Shown here in pieces: positions 52,345-61,537 of a stretch of 64,000 nt of DNA. Under the pieces are notes generated by a model that saw only the letters and a program-made list of their open reading frames with translations, ran no database searches and was not told the origin of the DNA. The position numbers and the translations under genes were made by a program. The stretch comes from Verrucomicrobiota bacterium (lineage in GTDB: Bacteria > Verrucomicrobiota > Kiritimatiellia > RFP12 > UBA1067), in NCBI GenBank assembly GCA_023269675.1, contig JAHFSX010000038.1, positions 1 through 64,000 of the forward strand. The letters are read 5' to 3'. Within the stretch, counting starts at the first letter, position 1. Each line of letters opens with the position of its first letter.

Positions 52345-52761
52345 ATGAAGTTTATTGACAAGATTCTCGGAAAAGCAGATCCCAAGCCCGCGGTGACGGC
52401 AACTCTCAAGCGGGAGAATGACAACATCTATGTGATACGCATTGGCGGTCTGCTGAACAAGGAGACCGTCAGCAACATCGAGGCGGTGGCCCGCCGCGAC
52501 ATCGACAGCGGCGCACGGGATCTGAAAATGCTGCTGGTCCTGCAGGATGACTTTTTAGGCTGGCAGAGGACGGGCAATTGGGATGACGTGGATTTCTTCT
52601 CGCAGTATGGGGATCACATTGTAAAGATCGCCGTCGTCGGTGACGCTCAGTGGGAAGCGCAAGTACTCGTCTTTCTGGGTGCCGGCAGCCGCAAGGGGGA
52701 GGTCCGTTTTTTCCATAAGGGGAATGAATCGGACGCGCGCAGTTGGCTGGTTGCGCCATAG
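52345..52761 (+). CDS. STAS/SpoIIAA-like (SEC14-type) domain protein
   Basis: The 138-residue protein has the SpoIIAA-like fold seen in many small cytosolic proteins. It has a strand IYVIRIGGLLNKETVSNIEAVARRDI, then KMLLVLQDDFLGWQRTGNWDDVDFFSQYGDHIVKIAVVGDAQWEAQVLVFLGAGSRKGEVRFFHKGNESDARSWLV. The family's function is unknown; some bind lipids or act as regulators. The Shine-Dalgarno is weak, so translation could depend on the leader ORF upstream. Confidence 0.78.
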   Translation: MKFIDKILGKADPKPAVTATLKRENDNIYVIRIGGLLNKETVSNIEAVARRDIDSGARDLKMLLVLQDDFLGWQRTGNWDDVDFFSQYGDHIVKIAVVGDAQWEAQVLVFLGAGSRKGEVRFFHKGNESDARSWLVAP

Positions 52762-52785
52762 CGGACGCGGGGGCGTGTGTCTCTT

Positions 52786-52822
52786 CCTTCGGGTGTGGAT
52801 TCAACGATGGTGAACCACACCC
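52786..52822. repeat. dispersed hairpin repeat, second copy
   Basis: Contains a 23-bp sequence identical to 47029-47051 (core CTTCGGGTGTGGATTC). Here GGGTGTGG pairs with CCACACCC (8 bp), continued after a bulge by TTCA/TGAA. It lies between the STAS-like gene and the beta-strand-repeat gene and may serve as a terminator. Confidence 0.55.
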
Positions 52823-53042
52823 CTCCCCTGCGGGTGCGCTTGATAACGGTTATATGAGCGCTTCTTCTGGCAGGTTGCGAGCTAAACGAAACGCAGCCGT
52901 GATGTACGGTGCGGCGACAAGCCGTATCCCGCGCGACGCCGCTTTACTTGGACGGGCCAGAAAACCTTCCGTAGCGGGATGAACTTTAGTATGATTCCGC
53001 CGCATTTGATTTTCGGTGAATCGCGTTATAAGGAAGACGGTC

Positions 53043-56000
53043 ATGAAGAAGTGTTTCGTTTGTTTTGGGGTTCTCCCCCTTTTGGCTTTGACCCTTTGCG
53101 CGGCTGACAAAAACTGGACGGGAGGTGCCGGGACGTCTTTGTTTTCCTCCGACTCCAACTGGAACCCCTCGGGCGCTCCTGCGGACGGCGACGCACTTCT
53201 CTTCGCCAACAGCTCGGCCGTCAACGCAACCAACGACATCGTTGACCGCACCTTCTCCGGCATCACCGTTTCCGGTAGCGCAGCAGTCACCCTCGCCGCA
53301 GGCAACGGCTTCACCCTGACCGGCAATATCACGGTCTCCGGTACCAAGGAACTGAACATCACCGTCCCCGTCGCCATCACCAACGCCGTCACCTTCAACC
53401 TCACCAATGCCAACCTCTACGCCTACGGCGCAATCTCCGGCGCAGGCAGCGTCACCATCGAGGGCGGCAAGGATTTTTACGCGAAGGACGCGGTCGCACT
53501 CACCGGCGGCGTCATCGTTAACAAAGGTCGGCTCCGCATCGAGAAGACGTCCTTTACCGCCCCTGTCACCCTCAACCAGCTCTCTCTCAACGGGGTCCGT
53601 TACGTTTCACTCTTCTTCCAGAACTCCGGCACCTACAACGTTCCCATCACCATCACCAACTTGGACGGCAACGACTCCTCCCTCACCGCCCCCGCCGGCG
53701 TCTATGTGACGAACACTGCTTCAATCACCATGGCACCCTCCGCCTACACCCGCTGGAGTCCCAGCGGCAGCATCACCTTCGCGGGCGGCATCAACGTCCA
53801 AACCCCTGCCCGCGGCGACATGACGGTGATCTTCAACGGGAACAACATCATCCGCGACGTGCCCATCGCCTTCCCTAACAATCTCTTTGCCGACAGCGGT
53901 AACCTCCGCCTGGCCGTGGCGAGCAACACCTATGCCTACTTGAAGTGTTACACCCACACCGTGTTTACCGACGTTCCCTACGCCTTGGACCCGAACAGGA
54001 TCGTCGGCTTCGGCACCAGCTACAAGAAATACGGCACCCTCGACATCAACGGCAACAACCAGATCATCGACCGACCGAATCTCGACACCACCGCGCTCAT
54101 CGAGACCTCCGACTACAACCTCACCTCCTCCTCCGGTCCTGCCACCCTCACCTGCCGCGCCACCGCCAGCAGCTCCTTCTTCGGCAGCCTGAACGGCGCC
54201 CTCTCCCTCTCCTGGGAACCGGTCTCGAGCGCCCACATCTTCACCCTCACCGGGCGCACCTCGCAGACCACGGGCACCCTTCAGGTCAAGGCCGGCACGC
54301 TCCTGCTCGCCGCCGGCACCAACGCCTTCCCGAACATTTCCGGCCTTGTCGCCAGCAGCAACGGCACGCTCCGCGTGGAGAACGCCGCCTTATCTGCCGC
54401 GATGACGCTGACCGTTGCGGACACCGCGCTGCTCGCGCTGCCCAACGGCATCGGCCTCACCTGCCGCAGCGCCCAGGTCGACGGGACGGCCCTCCCTGTC
54501 GGAGTGTACTCCTCAGCCTCCACCGTCAACGGCAGAGCCTTCATCACCGGCAGCGGCACGCTCACCGTCCTGACCATTCCTCTTTCCGCTACCGTCCGCA
54601 CCTGGACCGGCGCCGGCGCCGACACCCTTTTCTCCACCGTCGCCAACTGGGACGCCGCCCCCTCCTTTGACGGCAGCGAGACCTTCCTGTTCGATGGAGC
54701 CGGTACGACAGCTACCGTGAACAACGCCTACAGTGTGGGAGCGGTCCGCTTCAACCGCAGCACGCCCTTCACCCTCGTAGCGATGGACGAAACGGCGAAT
54801 CTAAGGCTGGGGCTGGGCGGCATCACAGCCCTCGCGCCTGTCGCCAGTGCTTTTGTCACTAATACCATCGCGTCACGCGTCACCCTGTTCTATGGGCACG
54901 AGTGTCAGATCGCCAGCAATCAGACCCTCGCAGTGACTGGCCGTATCTCCGGCGGAACGCCTTCCGCCCCCTTCGTCAAGACCGGCGACGGCACGGTCAT
55001 CCTCACCGGCACCAACACGTTCGAGTCGCCCCTCGTGCTCTCCAACGGCCTGGTCCAGGTCAACAACGGCACCGCGCTCGGCAACCCCACCAATACGATC
55101 ACCATCTATCGCCCGACATCGACCCTCCCGACCGCAGTGAGCAATCGCGGCCCGCTCTACTTCACCGATACGTTCGCCACCAATGACCGGCCGATGATCT
55201 TCAGTTCTGCAATTTACTATATCGGCCAGATGTATCCCAAGGACGGCACCCTCGTGCTCAACGGCAAGGTCACCTTCCTCGGGGGCGAGCGCATCGACAA
55301 CCAGGGCACCATGGTCTTCCGGGGCGGTTTCGAATGCGCCAACGCCGATCCCTGGATGCAGTCTTTCGCCGGCTATGTGATGCGCTTCGAGGAACGGCCG
55401 ATCAACATGGGGTCTCGGTATCTTCCGGCTGACAACAGCGGCACGTTCTTCGTCAGTGCCACCAACAATTCGTGGGGAGCCATGGGCCTCAATTCCGCCA
55501 CGTTCCTCTGCGGAGCCCAAAATGTGATCCCGACCAACTCTTACGTCACCTTTGGGCAAAACTGGACCCAGAGCGGTTTTGTGGATCTCAACGGCTTCGA
55601 CCAGCAGGTGAAGTTCCTGAACAATAACGTCGGAAGCACCGCAGTCACCAACATGGCCGTGAGGAGCGCGACCCCTGCCACCCTCATTCTTCAGGGCGAC
55701 TCCTCCACGCGAACCTTCATCGGATACTTCACGAACAAGGTCTCGCTGTGCCACCGCAACACGGGCACGCTGGCCTTCACCGGGCCCACCTCCGCCTCAG
55801 TCACGGCGGGTGACCTCCGCATCGAAGCCGGCACCGTGGCCTTCCGCACCGGCGCCACCTGGACCGGTTCGACCAACGTCACCGTCACCGCCGGAACCCT
55901 CTCGGTCGAAGGCGGTAATGGCACCACCTTCGGCGGGAATGACCAATCCCGCAACGTGACGCGCCTGCACCTGACCTCGGCCTCGTATGTCAATCTGGCC

Positions 56001-56174
56001 GCTGGCATCACCGAATACGTTTACTCCGCCACCTTGGACGGCAAGAACCTGGCGGTCGGCACCTACGGTTCCGCAACTTCCGCCGCGCAATACAAAAGCG
56101 CGCGCTTCACCGGCACCGGAATCCTCCAAGTCATGCGCTCGGAGGCCCCCGGCACCCTGATCCGCCTGCTCTGA
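53043..56174 (+). CDS. autotransporter-associated beta-strand repeat surface protein
   Basis: The 1043-residue product has a signal peptide (MKKCFVCFGVLPLLALTLCAA). Extended parallel-beta-helix-like repeats follow, of the autotransporter-associated beta strand type, for example FVKTGDGTVILTGTNTFESPLVLSNGLVQVNNGTALGN, and earlier WTGGAGTSLFSSDSNWNPSGAPADGDALLFAN and WTGAGADTLFSTVANWDAAPSFDGSETFLFDG (two related modules). It is Thr/Asn/Ala-rich and probably exported to the surface. No autotransporter barrel is visible, and the chain ends IRLL. AAGGAAG fixes the ATG at 53043. Confidence 0.82.
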   Translation: MKKCFVCFGVLPLLALTLCAADKNWTGGAGTSLFSSDSNWNPSGAPADGDALLFANSSAVNATNDIVDRTFSGITVSGSAAVTLAAGNGFTLTGNITVSGTKELNITVPVAITNAVTFNLTNANLYAYGAISGAGSVTIEGGKDFYAKDAVALTGGVIVNKGRLRIEKTSFTAPVTLNQLSLNGVRYVSLFFQNSGTYNVPITITNLDGNDSSLTAPAGVYVTNTASITMAPSAYTRWSPSGSITFAGGINVQTPARGDMTVIFNGNNIIRDVPIAFPNNLFADSGNLRLAVASNTYAYLKCYTHTVFTDVPYALDPNRIVGFGTSYKKYGTLDINGNNQIIDRPNLDTTALIETSDYNLTSSSGPATLTCRATASSSFFGSLNGALSLSWEPVSSAHIFTLTGRTSQTTGTLQVKAGTLLLAAGTNAFPNISGLVASSNGTLRVENAALSAAMTLTVADTALLALPNGIGLTCRSAQVDGTALPVGVYSSASTVNGRAFITGSGTLTVLTIPLSATVRTWTGAGADTLFSTVANWDAAPSFDGSETFLFDGAGTTATVNNAYSVGAVRFNRSTPFTLVAMDETANLRLGLGGITALAPVASAFVTNTIASRVTLFYGHECQIASNQTLAVTGRISGGTPSAPFVKTGDGTVILTGTNTFESPLVLSNGLVQVNNGTALGNPTNTITIYRPTSTLPTAVSNRGPLYFTDTFATNDRPMIFSSAIYYIGQMYPKDGTLVLNGKVTFLGGERIDNQGTMVFRGGFECANADPWMQSFAGYVMRFEERPINMGSRYLPADNSGTFFVSATNNSWGAMGLNSATFLCGAQNVIPTNSYVTFGQNWTQSGFVDLNGFDQQVKFLNNNVGSTAVTNMAVRSATPATLILQGDSSTRTFIGYFTNKVSLCHRNTGTLAFTGPTSASVTAGDLRIEAGTVAFRTGATWTGSTNVTVTAGTLSVEGGNGTTFGGNDQSRNVTRLHLTSASYVNLAAGITEYVYSATLDGKNLAVGTYGSATSAAQYKSARFTGTGILQVMRSEAPGTLIRLL

Positions 56175-56233
56175 GGCCCCCGCGTCCCCCTCCCATCTTT
56201 CGCAAGATTCGCCCTCTTTCATCCTTTGCCATC

Positions 56234-56285
56234 GGGCATGGTAAAGGGCGCCCTCGACTCCTTGAGGAAGCCCTTTACGTTGCCC
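56234..56285 (+). terminator. stem-loop after beta-strand-repeat gene
   Basis: GTAAAGGGC (56241-56249) pairs with GCCCTTTAC (56270-56278), and outer GGGCA/TGCCC (56234-56238 with 56281-56285) extends it. The rest of the gap to 56757 has no supported gene. Confidence 0.55.
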
Positions 56286-56757
56286 CATCAAATGTCGCAC
56301 TCTTCGTCACATAACCTCCCTTCCACCTTCATGACCTTTCTCGTGTCCCCGTGAAATGGTCTGATGTCTTAAATTTAGAGAAGAGTGACTCAGCGCCCGG
56401 CCTTCGTGCTGGAAACCGTCACGCAACCTTTTATCAATGCTTGGCGAAAGCCGCCAGAGACTTTGCGCGATCTCCGCCGCAGGCTGGCAAGTTCCCTTCG
56501 TCTGCGTCGGCGTGAAACGCCTCATGAGACGGATTCCACACGCCCAAACCCCGCATCGCGCGACTCCAGACCGGAACCAGGACAAATTCATTATGGCCCC
56601 TCACCACACCCTTCCGGCGTCAGACCGAGCCTCCGGTTCCAGAGGACGAAAATGCTTCAAGGACCGGCCGGGTTTGACATCCCGCCCCGTTTTCGGCGAT
56701 ACTTTGCGCACAGATACGTTTTTTAGATTTGAGATTTGCGGGTTGGGGGGAGGACTT

Positions 56758-57663
56758 GTGAAACGGATAGGCGCTTTGTTATTTGCCGGGGGTTTATTCG
56801 GTGATGTTATTCCGGCCAGGGCCGATCAAACGGCGACCAATTTGCCGCCTGTGGTGGTGCAGGGACTGCGCCCGAGCCAAGAGCTGATCGGGCCGTATGA
56901 CCAGCCGCAGTGGACCGCGCGCGGGCGGTTCTCTTCCAACACGGAGGTCTATGTCCTGCCGCCCTACGCGTTTTTCGTGGATCTCGATTACACCGGGACG
57001 GTCCCGAGGCACGGCGGCGAGACGCGGAACCTCTTCACGCAGGAGTTCGAGCTGGGACTGCCGCACCGCTTCCAAATCGCGTATGAGAACAACTACACCT
57101 GGCAGGAAAAGCACTCGCAGGTGACCCAGCAAACCATCGAGGGTCGCTATGCGCTGGCTGACTGGGGCGAGATCCCTCTGAACCCGACGCTCTTCGGCGA
57201 ATACCTTTTCGGCGTCGGCAAGGAGTACGGGGACGGTGATTCGGAGGATATTCCGGACGCCATCGAGGGACGCCTGCTGCTCGGCGAGCAGTTCGCGAAG
57301 AAATACCAGTGGGCCCTGAACATATTCCACGAGTTCGAAACAGGCGGCGAGCGCGAGTGGGAGACAGGCTTCAGCCAGGCGCTCAGCTACGCCATCCGCG
57401 ACGAGTACCTGAAAGTCGGCATCGAGATGCAGTTCATCCGCGAGACGGAAGAGGGTGAGCGGGATGCCCCCGAATACGAGTTCGACGTCGGCCCGAGCAT
57501 CACCGTGAAACCTTCGGAGCGTACGCGGTTCGATATCGCGACGCTCTTCGGCGTCACTGACGACTCGCCCGCGCTCGGCATTTACGCGGTGTTTTCCATC
57601 GCCTTCGGGCAAGGCGAGGAAACGGGCGAAGGCGCGGCCCCAGTCTCCACGCAGCACCGGTAA
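56758..57663 (+). CDS. outer-membrane-type beta-barrel-like protein
   Basis: The 301-residue product starts at a GTG after GGGGGAGGA and has a signal peptide (VKRIGALLFAGGLFGDVIPARA). Alternating polar and aromatic strands follow: EVYVLPPYAFFVDLDYTGTVPR, RNLFTQEFELGLPHRFQIAYENNYTW, QTIEGRYALADWGEIPLNPTLFGEYLFG, YLKVGIEMQFIRETEEG and a final strand LGIYAVFSIAFGQG. This is the pattern of an outer-membrane barrel of the transporter or porin type without plug. It may work with the lipoprotein gene 26 nt downstream. The long frame to 56437 is not used because the GTG has the only good ribosome-binding site. Confidence 0.72.
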   Translation: MKRIGALLFAGGLFGDVIPARADQTATNLPPVVVQGLRPSQELIGPYDQPQWTARGRFSSNTEVYVLPPYAFFVDLDYTGTVPRHGGETRNLFTQEFELGLPHRFQIAYENNYTWQEKHSQVTQQTIEGRYALADWGEIPLNPTLFGEYLFGVGKEYGDGDSEDIPDAIEGRLLLGEQFAKKYQWALNIFHEFETGGEREWETGFSQALSYAIRDEYLKVGIEMQFIRETEEGERDAPEYEFDVGPSITVKPSERTRFDIATLFGVTDDSPALGIYAVFSIAFGQGEETGEGAAPVSTQHR

Positions 57664-57689
57664 CCGGCCCTGCTCAAACGGGATGAAAA

Positions 57690-60374
57690 ATGAAAACGGA
57701 TTCTGAGACTTGGCAGATAAACGGCGGCCTTTTCTTGAAAAGGATAGGCTGCGCGCTGGGGCTGGGGGTTGCTTCGGCATGGGCGGGGTGCGTGCTAGGC
57801 CCCGACGTGGAAACGGTCGGGAGGCACGAGAACGGACGCACCGTCCTTCCGGTGAACCAGGTCATCACGCCCGCAGGCAAGCAGATCGAACTGCCGGGGA
57901 TGCGCGCCCAAGGCCTCACGCTATCGCCTGACGGCAGGCTGCTGGTGGTCTCCGGCCTGACGAGCGAACTGCTGGTGCTCGATCCCGTCACCGGCGCGAC
58001 GAAACAGCACGTTAAATTGCCGAAGTTCAACAAGGGCGCGCAACCTGAGGCAGTATCCGCGAGCTTGCTCGACTTTGACGGGCACAGCCAGATGAGCTAC
58101 GCGGGGCTCGCTTTCTCGCCTGACGGCAAACGCATCGCCCTGAGCAACGTCAACGGCGACGTGAAGCTGTTCGAGGTCGCCACGGACGGCGCCGTTACGC
58201 CGTCGCACGCGATCGCGCTTCCGGAGGCCGGCGCCCCGGACCGCAAGCCTGAGATCCCCGCCGGACTCGCGTGGTCGGCCGACGGCACGCGGCTGTTCGT
58301 CTGCGGCAACCTTTCCAACCGCCTGCTGGAGATCGACGTCAACGCCGGCAAGGTTCAGAAAACCTACGAGGTCGGGGTGGCGCCGTTCAACGTGGTCTTG
58401 GCCGGCCGGAAACTGTACGTCTCGAACTGGGGCGGAAGGCGCCCCGAGGCGGGTGACCTCACCGGCCCCGCCGGACGGGGCATGCGGGTCCGCGTCGATC
58501 CGGTCAGGTTCATCGCCTGCGAAGGCAGCGTCACGGTGATCGACCTCTCGACTGGCAAACAAAAGGAGATCATCACCGGCCTCCACGCCAGCGCGCTGGC
58601 GGTCTCGCCGGACGGCCGCCACGTGGTGTGCGCCAACGCGATGAGCGACAACCTGAGCGTGATCGATACCACGACAGACGCGGTTGCGGAGACGATCTGG
58701 GCCAAGCCGCAACCGAACGATCTGCTGGGCGCGTCGCCTAACGCGCTGGCCTTCGCAGCGGATGGCCGCACGCTGTATGTGGCGAACGGCACGCAGAACG
58801 CCGTCGCCGTGATGCGCTTCTTTCCCGCCGACAAGGAGTCGAAGCTGCTTGGCCTGATTCCGGTTGGCTGGTATCCCGGCTCGGTCTGTTTCGACGCGTC
58901 GCGCAAACAGCTCTGCGTGGCGAACATCAATGGCATCGCGCGGCCGAACAGCGAAGGCTTCAATTCCAAGCAGTATTGCGGCTCGGTCTCCCTTGTGCCG
59001 TTGCCGGGCAAAAAGGAGCTGCCGCGTCTTTCGCAGACGGTATGGGATAACCTGCGGCAGCCCCGTATCGCCGACTCCCTGTTGCCGCCGCGGCAGGGAC
59101 AGCCCCGGCGCGTCATCCCGGAGCGCATCGGCGAGCCGAGCCTGATCAATCACGTGGTCTATATCATCAAGGAAAACCGCTCGTACGACCAGGTGCTCGG
59201 CGACGTTAAAGAGGGCAACGGCGACCCCCGGCTCTGCGTCTTCGGCGAGCGCGTCACGCCGAATCAGCACAAGCTCGTCCGCGAATTCGCCTTGCTGGAC
59301 AACACCTGCTGCTCCGGCATCCTCAGCGCATCAGGACACCAGTGGAGCACGACCGCGTTTGGCACCGACTATCTCGAAAAGTCCTTTTGCGGCTGGCCCC
59401 GGTCCTATCCCTCCGGCAAAGACAAGGCGAGCGCGGACGCGCTCGCTTATGCGCCGAGCGGCTTTATCTGGGATAATGCGCTCGGGCACGGCATCCATTT
59501 CCGCAACTACGGCGAGTTCATGAACGCCAACGTTCATTGGCGCGACGGCAGGAAACAGAAGCCCTCTTTCGCGGACAACTTCGAGGCTTGGCGCAGCCAG
59601 AGCGGCGCGGTGGTCTTCAACTGCGAACCTACCGTCGAATCGCTGCGTCCCGTTTCCCCAACCAATACGGTAGGCTGGAACCTGACTGTGCCCGATCAGG
59701 TGCGCGCCGACTTTTTCCTGCACGAGCTGAAGGATTTCGAGGCGCGTGGGGAATTCCCGCAACTTGTCATTCTTCTGCTCCCCAACGACCACACCAGCGG
59801 CACCGGCCGCGGCTGCCCGACACCCGCCGCGCAGATTGCGGACAACGACCTCGCGCTGGGTCGCGTCATCGAAGGGTTGAGCCGCTCCCGTTTTTGGAAA
59901 GACATGGCTGTTTTCGCCATCGAGGATGACCCTCAGGCCGGGTTCGACCATGTGACCGGATACCGTACCACGGCTTATGTGGCTGGGCCTTACGTGAAAC
60001 GTCACGCAGTCATCCATACGCTGTACAACACGACGAGCCTGCTGCGCACAATCGAACAGATTTTGGGGCTGCCGCCGATGAACCAGTTCGACGCCAGCGC
60101 CGTGCCGATGGGCGACTGTTTCACCGACGCGCCGGACTTCACCCCGTTCCTCGCCGTACCTAACAACATTCCGCTCGACGAGATGAACCCGGGAACCAAA
60201 ACGACGATGACCGCTCAGCAGTACCGCGACGCGCTGGCCTGTGAGAAAATGAACTTCGGCGTCCCTGACAAGGCGCCCGAGGACATTCTGAACCGCATTC
60301 TCTGGCGTGCCATGCGCGGAGAGCACGTTCCCTATCCCGAGTGGGCCGTCACTCAGACCGCCGACAATGATTGA
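57690..60374 (+). CDS. lipoprotein with beta-propeller and phosphoesterase domains
   Basis: The 894-residue protein has a signal with lipobox AWAGC at about residue 33, so it is probably a lipoprotein. Residues about 50-470 are YncE-like beta-propeller repeats (LSPDGRLLVVSG, FSPDGKRIALSN, VSPDGRHVVCAN, FAADGRTLYVAN). Residues about 480-880 form a phosphoesterase/acid-phosphatase-type domain of the phospholipase C family: HVVYIIKENRSYDQVLG, LREFALLDNTCCSG, SASGHQWSTTAF, and later FAIEDDPQAGFDHV with metal ligands. This combination is known as a bifunctional YncE/alkaline phosphatase family protein; the substrate is unknown. It follows the barrel gene and probably shares its transcript. Confidence 0.88.
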   Translation: MKTDSETWQINGGLFLKRIGCALGLGVASAWAGCVLGPDVETVGRHENGRTVLPVNQVITPAGKQIELPGMRAQGLTLSPDGRLLVVSGLTSELLVLDPVTGATKQHVKLPKFNKGAQPEAVSASLLDFDGHSQMSYAGLAFSPDGKRIALSNVNGDVKLFEVATDGAVTPSHAIALPEAGAPDRKPEIPAGLAWSADGTRLFVCGNLSNRLLEIDVNAGKVQKTYEVGVAPFNVVLAGRKLYVSNWGGRRPEAGDLTGPAGRGMRVRVDPVRFIACEGSVTVIDLSTGKQKEIITGLHASALAVSPDGRHVVCANAMSDNLSVIDTTTDAVAETIWAKPQPNDLLGASPNALAFAADGRTLYVANGTQNAVAVMRFFPADKESKLLGLIPVGWYPGSVCFDASRKQLCVANINGIARPNSEGFNSKQYCGSVSLVPLPGKKELPRLSQTVWDNLRQPRIADSLLPPRQGQPRRVIPERIGEPSLINHVVYIIKENRSYDQVLGDVKEGNGDPRLCVFGERVTPNQHKLVREFALLDNTCCSGILSASGHQWSTTAFGTDYLEKSFCGWPRSYPSGKDKASADALAYAPSGFIWDNALGHGIHFRNYGEFMNANVHWRDGRKQKPSFADNFEAWRSQSGAVVFNCEPTVESLRPVSPTNTVGWNLTVPDQVRADFFLHELKDFEARGEFPQLVILLLPNDHTSGTGRGCPTPAAQIADNDLALGRVIEGLSRSRFWKDMAVFAIEDDPQAGFDHVTGYRTTAYVAGPYVKRHAVIHTLYNTTSLLRTIEQILGLPPMNQFDASAVPMGDCFTDAPDFTPFLAVPNNIPLDEMNPGTKTTMTAQQYRDALACEKMNFGVPDKAPEDILNRILWRAMRGEHVPYPEWAVTQTADND

Positions 60375-60728
60375 ACCGAGTGAGAGCTGGCGACTCCACT
60401 ATCGCAACATTCTCGCGCTGCTCCTTCTGCGGCAAGCGCGGGTGCGGGCCGGGCTCACCCAGGCCGGTGCCGGACAGCGGCTCGGCCGTAGCCGAAATGG
60501 ATGCACAAGGTGGAGACGTTTGAGCTTAGGCTGGATATCGTCCAGCTTGCCCAGCTCTGCCAACCTTACGGCCTGAAGGCAAGCGCAGTTCTCATAAGAC
60601 CCTTGGAAAAGACCCTTTTTGGCGAAAAAGCGGAACTCCCGGGCGGCAGGAAGGCGTATGGTAGGTTTTATGGTAGGTCGGTCCCCTTGGAACCAGACAA
60701 CGCCATAAGGCTACATGTTCCGGCCTGA
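60367..60728 (+). pseudogene. frameshifted XRE-type HTH regulator
   Basis: The ATG at 60367 overlaps the end of the phosphoesterase gene and encodes LLLLRQARVRAGLTQAGAGQRLGRSRN, the first half of a Cro/CI helix-turn-helix. The second half (HKVETFELRLDIVQLAQLCQPYGL) continues in another frame from about 60500, with further sequence to 60728. A single-base indel around 60490-60505 breaks the gene. It was probably a chromosomal regulator; a sequencing error remains possible. Confidence 0.6.
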
Positions 60729-60742
60729 AAAGGAAAAAACCC

Positions 60743-60771
60743 CGAAAACATTGAAGTTTTCGAAGTTTTTT
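60743..60771 (-). terminator. terminator of the lost tRNA gene
   Basis: CGAAAAC (60743-60749) pairs with GTTTTCG (60756-60762). On the minus strand the stem is followed by GGGGTTTTTT. It sits just beyond the CCA end of the tRNA fragment at 60783, as for a tRNA gene transcribed leftward. A T-tract on the plus side makes it work both ways. Confidence 0.7.
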
Positions 60772-60782
60772 ACCTCGCGATA

Positions 60783-60807
60783 TGGTAGCGGGGGTAGGAT
60801 TTGAACC
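60783..60807 (-). other. displaced tRNA 3' end: left attachment site of an integrated element
   Basis: On the minus strand the 25 bases read GGTTCAAATCCTAC then CCCCGCTACCA. That is the T-loop (TTCAAAT), the 3' T-stem CCTAC, the acceptor 3' strand CCCCGCT, discriminator A and CCA. The upstream tRNA body is missing, so this is the duplicated fragment left when an element integrates into a tRNA 3' end. The intact tRNA (beginning AGCGGGG) should lie beyond the window. Confidence 0.75.
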
Positions 60808-61174
60808 AATTCATTTTTTCAGCCCATTGAAAAACAGGCTGTTTTAGAAGATTATCAGGGTAAAAGTGCTCAAAAAGGCTCATTTTTAGGGGTAGGGTTA
60901 AGTGGTTTAGAATGATTTAGCCATAGTTGACCCATAGGAAATCCCTTTGTTTTTGATGGTTCAACATTCAGGCTGTTAGCCTGAAGACCATGGGTTTGGG
61001 GGCTAAATCCGGCGCTATGGCTGTGCTATGGCTGTGTCGAAAAAGAGGTGGTGGGTTTAGAGTGGCAACGGGTCGAACTCTTGCAGTTTTCTTCCTTACC
61101 TCCGCATGATCCGCATCTGTAGGGGCACGGGAGCGAATCGTGGCAACAGAGTTTAATCCAGGTCAAAATGCTAC
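60808..61174. other. gene-free stretch inside the element border
   Basis: No gene seen. A perfect hairpin TTCAGGCT/AGCCTGAA (60967-60985) and a tandem repeat GCTATGGCTGT (about 61013-61036) lie here. In integrative elements this zone holds integrase arm sites, which could explain the repeats. That is inference. Confidence 0.35.
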
Positions 61175-61411
61175 TCAGGAGGCCCTTGCGGATTTTTTTC
61201 CGCATCCGGACGCGGGACAGATGATATCCGGCCTCTGAATGGGCACGGTGTCGTTCACGGCGCGGCGCAAGAGCACGGTGATCATGTTGGAGCGGTTGCG
61301 CTCTTCCTTCAACGCGATAGCGTCGATGGCGTCTACAAGTTCCTGCGGTATCGAAACGCTGATTTTCGTGCTGCCGTCGGCACGCAAGTGATGTCTGCTA
61401 ATGGGTTTCAT
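61175..61411 (-). CDS. ribbon-helix-helix protein, 78 aa
   Basis: The product has the RHH fold: KISVSIPQELVDAIDAIALKEERNRSNMITVLLRRAVND, a strand, two helices and the NRSN turn. Such proteins bind DNA as dimers, often as antitoxins, partition proteins or element regulators. A C-terminal tail with two Cys residues (ICPASGCGKK) is unusual. GAGGAGAAGG precedes the ATG at 61411. It is divergent from the next RHH gene, so the pair may regulate the shared intergenic region. Confidence 0.78.
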   Translation of the reverse strand: MKPISRHHLRADGSTKISVSIPQELVDAIDAIALKEERNRSNMITVLLRRAVNDTVPIQRPDIICPASGCGKKSARAS

Positions 61412-61500
61412 CCTTCTCCTCGCTTGGTATGACAAAAGAATAACAAATATTCAGAATGAATACCAATAGAGAAGTTATCCTATTTTTTCCGCTTTCGTGC

Positions 61501-61530
61501 TTGATTTGGCGTGCTGTGGCGTGCTACTTT
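61501..61530 (+). promoter_or_regulatory. promoter giving a probably leaderless mRNA
   Basis: TTGATT (61501-61506), an 18-bp spacer and TACTTT (61525-61530). The ATG of the RHH gene lies 7 nt later, at the predicted start site, and no Shine-Dalgarno is present. Confidence 0.5.
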
Positions 61531-61537
61531 TTCCGCC

